From positions 4,414,143 through 4,478,142 of the forward strand of contig CM029116.1 in NCBI GenBank assembly GCA_016859345.1: a stretch of 64,000 nt of DNA, read 5' to 3'. Each line of letters starts with the position of its first letter. The first letter of the stretch is position 1. The position numbers and the translations under genes were made by a program. This stretch comes from Istiophorus platypterus (Eukaryota; Chordata; Actinopteri; Istiophoriformes; Istiophoridae). Under the pieces are notes generated by a model. It was not told the DNA's origin, ran no database searches, and worked only from the letters and a program-made list of their open reading frames with translations. Of the stretch, positions 57,490 to 64,000 are shown one piece after another.

Positions 57490-57610
57490 CCTGAGATGAA
57501 AGGGGGAAAGGATGCCGGGAGGCTAATGTTCAGACACAACCCTCCTTTGAGTGAGCTAATCAGTGTGATTAGCGAGGAGAGATTAGTTGTCTGCGTGTCG
57601 TTCGAGCGAT
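57490..57610. promoter_or_regulatory. candidate conserved non-coding element
   Basis: GGCTAATG, GAGCTAATCAGTG, GTGATTAGCG and GAGATTAGTTG give four TAAT/ATTA cores in about 100 bp. GCTAATC and GATTAGC face each other around AGTGT, a paired arrangement. Confidence 0.42.
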
Positions 57611-58979
57611 CCTGGTTTCCATCCCGCCGGCGTTGTGCCTCTTTATCCCTATCGCTAGCTCCTCCGCCACGGCAGATAAGGGCGCAGCGTTACCCACAGC
57701 GGTCCTGGGATGCAGCGGGTCCAGCCCGCCGAGGCCTCGGCTCGGAGCGGGCAACGACTTCCCTAAATTGGGCAGGAATTGTCGTTGCTCTGCTTTGCAT
57801 CACCCATCATAGTTGCTCGGCGAAGGGGCCGGGGTCCTACGCGAAAACCATTTCTGGCAGGGCTGCGGAGGCAGATATGCTATCTGGAAAAATCTGCAGG
57901 CTCCGGAGCTAAAAACCGTTCCCATACTGTCCCTCCTCTGCTTGGCCGCGGCTGCAGAGAGAACGGCCAGTTGGACTCTCTCCTGGTTTTCCCTTTCCCT
58001 TCCTGACATGTGTTTTTATGCCCAACAACAAAAACAAACTCAATTAGATCAAAAAAAAAGGGAGGGGGGGTTGAAAATGGAGAAATCAAGCAATTAGTTG
58101 TTTTTCCAAGTCTAGAAGAAACTTTAATATTCATTTGTAGATTAAGTCAGGCCACGTATAGCATATAAAGATCGTACATTTATTTATTCATTTTATTCTT
58201 ATTTCATCTTCCCGGGACCCGGTTTACAGCTATAGAAGGGGGCCGTGAGGAAAAGCGTGCATGTGACTGTGTGCATAGTTCGCACACAATGCAAAAAACC
58301 CGAGCGTTGGGAAGCCTGAAGGGGATTGTTTAAATGAACATCTCAAGAGATTTATGGGTCCGCTTAAGAAACCGAATTTTTCTTATGCAGAAACAAAACA
58401 GATGTAAGGCTATCGCGATGGCAAAGGTTTTATTGACAACGTGGCCCCCGCAAGCCGAAAACCTCTCAGCCTGGGCCTGGACGAGCGCCATCAAAAATGA
58501 AGAGCAGCAGCGCAGTTTGGCAGGACATTTCCTCACGACCAGGGTAGGTGAGTTCATCGGAACCACGCGGCGGCGGCGGCGATGGCTGCGGCGGCGCCAG
58601 CGCTGGGGCCCTCGGGGAACCCGGGGCGGATGCGGGTTCCAGGCTCACTCCTGATTATTCCGTTCGGCCCCTGAGTGTTGCTCCCCGGCATGGCACATTT
58701 GCTGCTCCGCTCACTTGGATCGAAATGTCCAACGAGCGCTGCTTCCGCGTTGGGGCGGCTGCATGGTTTTGATTTTCCTGCGGAGACGGGCGGCTAATGC
58801 CGAGTGATTTAAAGCAGGAGGCGCACAGAGGGAGGAATTTCTGATTGATTGAAATAATGAACAGTTCAGTTTGTCAAAGTTAAAGGCCGGGGGGGGGGAG
58901 CGGGGGGTCAAAGGGCAATGCTCCTCAAAGAACAGACAGGAGTTGTCTTATCCACTAAACATCAGCCCGCCGTGGCCCT

Positions 58980-59230
58980 GTAGCGTGAGCGGGTTGGCTC
59001 CCTTTGAAGCGTTGTGCTCCCGTACGTATAGCATGGCGTGACTGGAGCCGGGCAGGGTGAGGAGCCCTATGAGGGGGGGTGTTCTGGTTGTGGTTATCGG
59101 TACACTATGCTGGCATCCAGGCGAGCACAGCATGCTGGAGAGATAACAGGCCTTTGGGAAGGGGAGCTTGGGGGGAGGGCTGGGGGGGTTACCGTCAGAC
59201 CATCCGCCCCTTAATACCATGTGACCAGGC
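58980..59230. promoter_or_regulatory. candidate conserved non-coding element
   Basis: GTACGTATAGCATGGCG, GTTATCGGTACACTATGCTGGCATCC and GGAGAGATAACAGGCC (GATA-type AGATAA) lie in moderately GC-balanced unique sequence interrupted by two G-runs. Confidence 0.33.
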
Positions 59231-61189
59231 CTCCGCCCAGGTTGCGGACAATTGAAGTCTGAGCCAGTAACGCACATCTGTGCCTTATTTTATTGCTGTT
59301 CAATTTTGTGTCGGTATGTGCAGGGGCCGACAAACAACGCACTGTTCCACCTTGTTCCCATATCCCCGACTGAACCCCCCCCCCCCGTGTAGAGACCGAT
59401 TTGGACACACAGAGGCATGCATTACAGGGAATGCAAAGGTACAGATCTTATATTGGAGCAGCATTCCAGCATAGCCCCCACGGGGTAGATGACAGGGTTT
59501 TACTTAAAAGGAAAAAGGCATGCAGGGGGAGACTTCAAGTCTGAGGAGGATATTAGAAAAATACATTGAAAAATGTCCCCTCTGGCAACATTTTTTTTTT
59601 TTTTTCACTTTCAGGAACAATTTTGTACCTTTCCTTCAGAAGGGAAAAAGGGGGGGGGGAGTTCAGGGGGCAAGAGGAAGGGAGGGATGCTGTTTTTTTT
59701 TGGTGCAGGTCTGAAGTGCAGAGGACGTAATGAAAACCAACTGGCAGGCCGTCACTATCTATCTATTCTGGCGCGGGAGTGCACTGACATGGAGAGGAAA
59801 AACAGGCCCTCTTCTAATCCAGTCAAGCCTGCACTTCTCTTTTTCTTCCCTGCCTCCCTCTCCCTCCTCCTATTTCACTCTCGGCTTCCAACTGTTTCTC
59901 GAACGGAGTCGGAGACCGACTTGAAAACAGGGGGATGACGCGAGCTGATGCGCAGCTTCGACTCACAACGGCGACAGCAGGAGCTGGACTTCGACTTTAA
60001 TCAAGCGCCTCCCTTCATTTCGGACACAAATACCCCCATAAGAAATTCAGATTTGTCGAGTCCTAAATCTGAACCTTTTATTTCGCCTCGAAATATTAAA
60101 TCCTGAAAGGGACAAAATAAACACGTCGGATACCACGGGGACACAATTCAAACGAACCAGGTGGGATTTGTAGTCCTGAAACTCTGTGTTTTGGGTCACG
60201 GGGTCTGGCTGCTTCACTGTGCCCCACCTGGCCTACGGGTGAAAGCGGTTTGGGGGGGGGGGTAGTGGTGGCAGCGGCGGTGGTGGTGGGGGCTCAGTCT
60301 GCGGGCTGATAAGGCTCTGAAGAGGGTTCTTTCACGCCCACGCCGCTTCCCTAATCCACACCGCGCCACCCAAACCACCAAGTCCAATATTAGCTTTCCT
60401 GCAGCTGCCCGGCCCGGGCAACGAAACACGAGCATGTTTGTCCGATTGCGTGCGTCGCGTTCCCGAGCTCCGGGAGGCACCACGCTGCGGACATTCAACT
60501 CCGCTGCAGATTCGGAATTTGGAAAAAGCCGCGAGAGAAAGCCTCCCGGTTCAGAGAGTTGTTTTCGGAAGGTTTACCGCGGGCTTGGTTTCCCACCGAT
60601 GTTTATTTGCCATGTTTGTTATTTATTCGATTAATTGATTCACAAGTTTTGTTGGACCGGCGGCGCAATTCCCAAGAGTTTTTTCCAACTTACAATCACA
60701 AGTGACAGGGACAAGCAGAGAATTTTAGGGCTTAAGGAGCTGAAACGAGCTAAAGTTTGATTAATCAGTCATCGAAAAATATTGCCAATTATTCAGCTAA
60801 TGAACCTCTTAGAATTAGAGTCAAAATTCCAGGTTGTTGCGGTGTTTTCATTTTGTTCATCTGGGGAGACATGTCGCCGCAAACGCCTTCTTTGGTATGA
60901 ACATGAACTTAAGAAGATTTATTTGTCAGACTGACGGATCGTCCACCAAACAAAGCCAAAATCCTATTAAAAGCGACTGAGCTGCTGGTGAAGTTTAAAA
61001 GCATAAACACTGTGACCCTCCCCCTCAAACTGAACCCGACGTAACGTTAAACTCTGTCCGAGAGGAGCTGGAACCGAAGAAATTATGATCCCGGATCCGC
61101 CAGGCGAGGTGGTTCTCTTATTCTTCCTCTTCTTTTCTTTTTTTCCTGGTCCTCACAGAGGGAGCATTGTGGCGCCTATTGTAGCTGCG

Positions 61190-61660
61190 ACACGTTTACG
61201 ACCCCTGCTCCGTAGTTAACACCCCATCTACCCTTTTGCTAATCATCTGTCATTAGTGAGGTCCAACAGGCTCCTCTCATTAACCGGCCCAGGCGGACAG
61301 GTAGGGGGAGCCTTTCATTCCCCCTCTCTCCACATTTATTATTGCCTGCTTTTAATGAGCACTTTGGACCATCACCTCCGCGCGGTGATTTACAGCGTTT
61401 AAGGTGGAGATCAGAGGCCCCGGCCTGTCGATCGCGCCTGTGAAGCCGGCAGCCCTTCCTGACACCCCGGGCGAGCCCGGGCACCGGCGGGGCGCAGCTG
61501 GGCCCAACGTGACGAGAGGTGTGAACTCCCCGGGCCTAATGAGCTGATGGGAGGGAGGCGGATTACAGACGGGGGTCAGAGGTGATGGGACCAAGGGGCC
61601 GAGGAGGCTGGTCTTAATATACTCGGCCCAGGATTAAAACGGAGGAGATTAATGCGACCG
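61190..61660. promoter_or_regulatory. candidate conserved non-coding element, one of the clearest
   Basis: GCTAATCATCTGTCATTAGTG combines TAATC, a MEIS/PBX-like TGTCATTA and ATTAG. CTCATTAACC, TTTTAATGAGC, GTGATTTACAGC and CCTAATGAGC follow, all in non-repetitive sequence about 470 bp long. Chance frames exist but have no supported structure. Confidence 0.45.
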
Positions 61661-62953
61661 ATGTGCGAGTCCCGCGGAATCAAGACGACAAGACGACGTC
61701 CGGCCCTTGCGCGTCCAACCGGCCATGGGTTCATACTCAGAAACGCACGGACGTCCGAAAAGCAAAAAAAACACAAAAACAAAAAATGCGCTCAGAGCTG
61801 GGCCTGTGAGAGAGTAAGGGAACGACACAATGAAAACTCATTATCTTTTCACCCTCATGTCCAAAACACATCTGCAGCGCTTTCCTGAAAGAGTGAAAAC
61901 TGTTTCTCTGAGCAAACACGCGGCGTAATCGTCGTCGTCCGCAGGCCGAACGATTGCGCCTCGGGTCCAAAAGAGCAGCTTTTAATCTCCTCATCTCCTC
62001 GGTTTCGCCTGCTCGACACTTCTCTGCTCCCGAGCAGAACGTACGGTAGCAGGCAGGGTCTTTCATCAGAGTGAATACATGTGTGCAACCGCAGCATAAC
62101 CAGCGAGGGGAGCGAATTCAGTTTTGCGGCAATATAATGTTTGTATTGCGGAGTTTAAACGGTTCTTTAATAGTCGTGAAGAGAGCTGAACTGGACGAAT
62201 GATGAATAGTTTGGGTGCGAGGGCCAATGAGTCGCAGCGGCTTTTGGACACACATGGGGTAAAAAGAAAAAAAGGCTGTGAGAGAATAAGATAGATCTTC
62301 TGAATTTTAACCAGTTAAGGTCCCATTGAGATTCCAAATCCTGCTTACAAGTGATACTGAGGGAGAATCAACGAGTAGTTTAACAAAAGAAAGTGCGCAA
62401 TGCTTTCTTCAATCAGTCCAAATATGTCCAAGAGACTTCAGAATAAACGACAGAGTTCAACAGATTTTGTTTCCTTTTAGTATCATATCGTTTTTAAACT
62501 CAAAATCAGAATCTTACGCACTTTGACCTCAGACTTCCTTGGGCCTCAGAAGACGCTGAAGTCCGCAGACTGGAGTCATAGGAAGCTGCGTCAGCAACGG
62601 CCGGAACGTTTTGGGTCGGATTTAATAAAAATAAGTGAGTGGAGGAGCAGGGGGCAGAAGGTCCAGCAACTGAAGTTACATGAAGCTTGTTTTGACACTC
62701 ACAATGGGGGTGTTGGGGGGGGGGTCTTCGAGGGGTCAGGTTCATGTTACCCATGCTCCGCTGCTGATCTGCCCACGAGCACCTGGGATGAGATGGGCCA
62801 TTATCAGACCGTCTCAGAGAGACGTCTCAGACGGTCCGGTGCTGCAGGAAAGAAGAGACCCTGAGCTGCCGTGTCCCCGTCATCGATCCATCCCCGGACA
62901 TGAGTTTCCAAATGGCTGCTTGGTTTCCCCTGTCATGTCTGACCCTCAAAGAC

Positions 62954-63186
62954 AACAAAACAAGGCAAAACAAAACAAAACAAAACAAAACAAAACAAAA
63001 CAAATCAAAACAAAACAAAACAAATCAAAACAAAACAAAACAAAACAAATCAAAACAAAACAAAACAAAACAAATCAAATCGGAACAAAACAAAACAAAA
63101 CAAAACAAAACAAATCAAATCAAATCAAAACAAAGCAAAACAAATCAAAACAAATCAAAACAAATCAAAACAAAACAAAACAAATC
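62954..63186. repeat. (CAAAA)n/(CAAAT)n pentanucleotide array
   Basis: More than 40 pentamers keep a strict 5-base register from about 62976 to 63185. CAAAT variant units recur at about 63001, 63021, 63046, 63071, 63076, 63111-63121, 63141, 63151, 63161 and 63181. CGGAA and CAAAG are single-copy variants. Lys/Asn/Gln-rich and Phe/Cys/Leu-rich frames here are repeat translation. Confidence 0.97.
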
Positions 63187-64000
63187 CTTTTAGCTTGCTG
63201 CTCCTGTTCATTGGAACCTGAACAGACTTTTCATTCACTTGATTATGTGATTTATTTCTTGTTTTACAGGCTGTTTATTTTTAATGTGTAAGCTTTAAAG
63301 GGCCAGTCTGTATTTGTTTGACCATATGCATAACATACAAACCAACAGCCTCAGAAAGAATGAATAACTTGGCTTTAGTTGTTCTGTACTGAATTTAAAA
63401 GGCTCGATCGGTTTAGGACTGACAGCTGCATCTTGATAATTGGCAGTGGGACGGCAGCTTTGTTTATATTCCGGTCACACTGTAATATTTCAAAGGATAT
63501 TAGACATGTTCTCCTAAGAACCTCAGAAAGGAAGCCAGAGCGGCCCAAACATCGTCTCTCGACTATTTTCAGAGGAAGCTGTGATTGTGGATTTGCTATA
63601 AAGCCATCGAGCGGCCAGTCCGCGGCGCCCTGAGCCGCCCTGCGGCGCCGGAAATAATATCCGGCGCTTGGACGCACCGAATCTCCCCGCTCCGTTCCCC
63701 TCGGGCTGACCTCGGCCCGTCGGGGTCACGGAGGCAGAGCAGAGGAGAGGAAGTCCGGCGAACTCGTGCTGCGCTCGGACGTTAACTGTGGGAACGGACA
63801 GGCCGTGAAATATGTGCCTCTGTGGAGAGTGCTCTTTATCCGCCTTTAACGGGGCCGTAAACCGCCTTTCAGTGGCCTGATCGGCAGACCACAGGCACGG
63901 CGGCGGCTCCGGCCTCACCCATTTTCTGGCAGCTCCGACTCCCACGTTTTTCCGCTATCTGTCCACGCCGACCGGACGAAGGGGGACACAGGAAGTAGAC
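63187..64000. other. end of window: unique intergenic DNA
   Basis: No gene supported. 63290-63420 is AT-rich with TTTGACCATATGCATAAC (octamer-like ATGCATAA). 63600-63960 is CpG-rich and contains a perfect hairpin, GCGCCGGA-7-TCCGGCGC, at 63645-63667. The rising CpG content at the right edge could be the start of another CpG island. Confidence 0.5.

Larger units (their letters stand above)
54300..58300. other. gene desert, tenth block
   Basis: No gene supported. Contents: T14 near 54398-54411, the GGGA repeat, C12 near 54911-54922, C/A-rich sequence at 55140-55178, G-run near 55461-55468 and A15 near 57375-57389. Candidate regulatory blocks lie at 54690-54870, 55330-56040 and 57490-57610. Confidence 0.6.
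58300..62940. other. gene desert, eleventh block
   Basis: No gene supported. Contents: a CGG tract at 58567-58582, G-runs at about 58890-58910 and 60253-60262, C11 near 59377-59387, T15 near 59590-59604, A-rich runs near 61765-61787, and an inverted repeat at 62807-62836. Candidate regulatory blocks are at 58980-59230 and 61190-61660. Confidence 0.6.

Noticed and set aside
60760..60900. Possible copy of the dispersed TTAATCGATTAATCG-type repeat seen at 8331
   Set aside because: Only short AT-rich resemblance (TTGATTAATCAGTCATCG), with no second end and no shared unique core.
62954..63186. CRISPR-like array
   Set aside because: This is a short-unit tandem repeat with no unique spacers, in a vertebrate genome, so it is a simple-sequence array.
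19770..64000. tRNA or known microRNA genes in the desert
   Set aside because: I looked for tRNA TPsiC-arm words and for common microRNA seeds (let-7, miR-9, miR-10/100, miR-124, miR-125, miR-181) by eye and saw none. A covariance-model search would be needed to exclude them.

Overview
The window looks like nuclear DNA from a teleost fish. It holds a vertebrate prdm10 orthologue whose 23 coding exons fit into about 10 kb because the introns are very short. It also has Tc1/mariner relics, many (CA)n and (GT)n microsatellites and long C or G homopolymer runs. The species cannot be named from sequence alone. Nothing bacterial, plasmid or viral was seen.

Layout. 1-2400 is AT-rich intergenic DNA with two microsatellites and an excellent CTCF-type motif at 1132-1145. 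About 2400-13455 (+) is prdm10. A likely non-coding first exon ends at a strong donor at 2446 and is followed by a CpG-rich stretch. The ATG is at 3649 and the stop at 13453. The spliced protein is 1171 residues and carries a zinc knuckle, a PR/SET domain, one C2H2 finger, an AT-hook, nine more C2H2 fingers and a Gln-rich tail. Two introns hold decayed Tc1-like transposons. One intron has a GC-AG boundary. A perfectly phased 12-nt microexon candidate lies at 9097-9108. The 3' UTR probably ends near 14.96 kb.

15681-19558 (+) is a second, nine-exon gene model of 428 codons. It encodes a helical, spectrin-repeat-like protein with a hydrophobic N-terminal segment. I cannot name it. Its fifth exon has two donors nine bases apart, and using the stronger downstream one adds an in-frame TGA.

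19.8-64 kb (about 44 kb) contains no gene I can support on either strand. Low-complexity tracts alternate with non-repetitive blocks rich in homeodomain-type TAATTA/ATTA cores, TCF-type CTTTGAT and MEF2/CArG-like motifs. That texture is typical of clustered conserved non-coding enhancers around a developmental regulator, which would lie outside the window. This is an inference from motif texture; no alignment was possible here.

I found no convincing new biological system. The items most worth checking are the prdm10 microexon, the tandem donor with a stop in the second gene, the identity of that gene, the GC-AG intron, the CTCF-type sites and the putative enhancer blocks.
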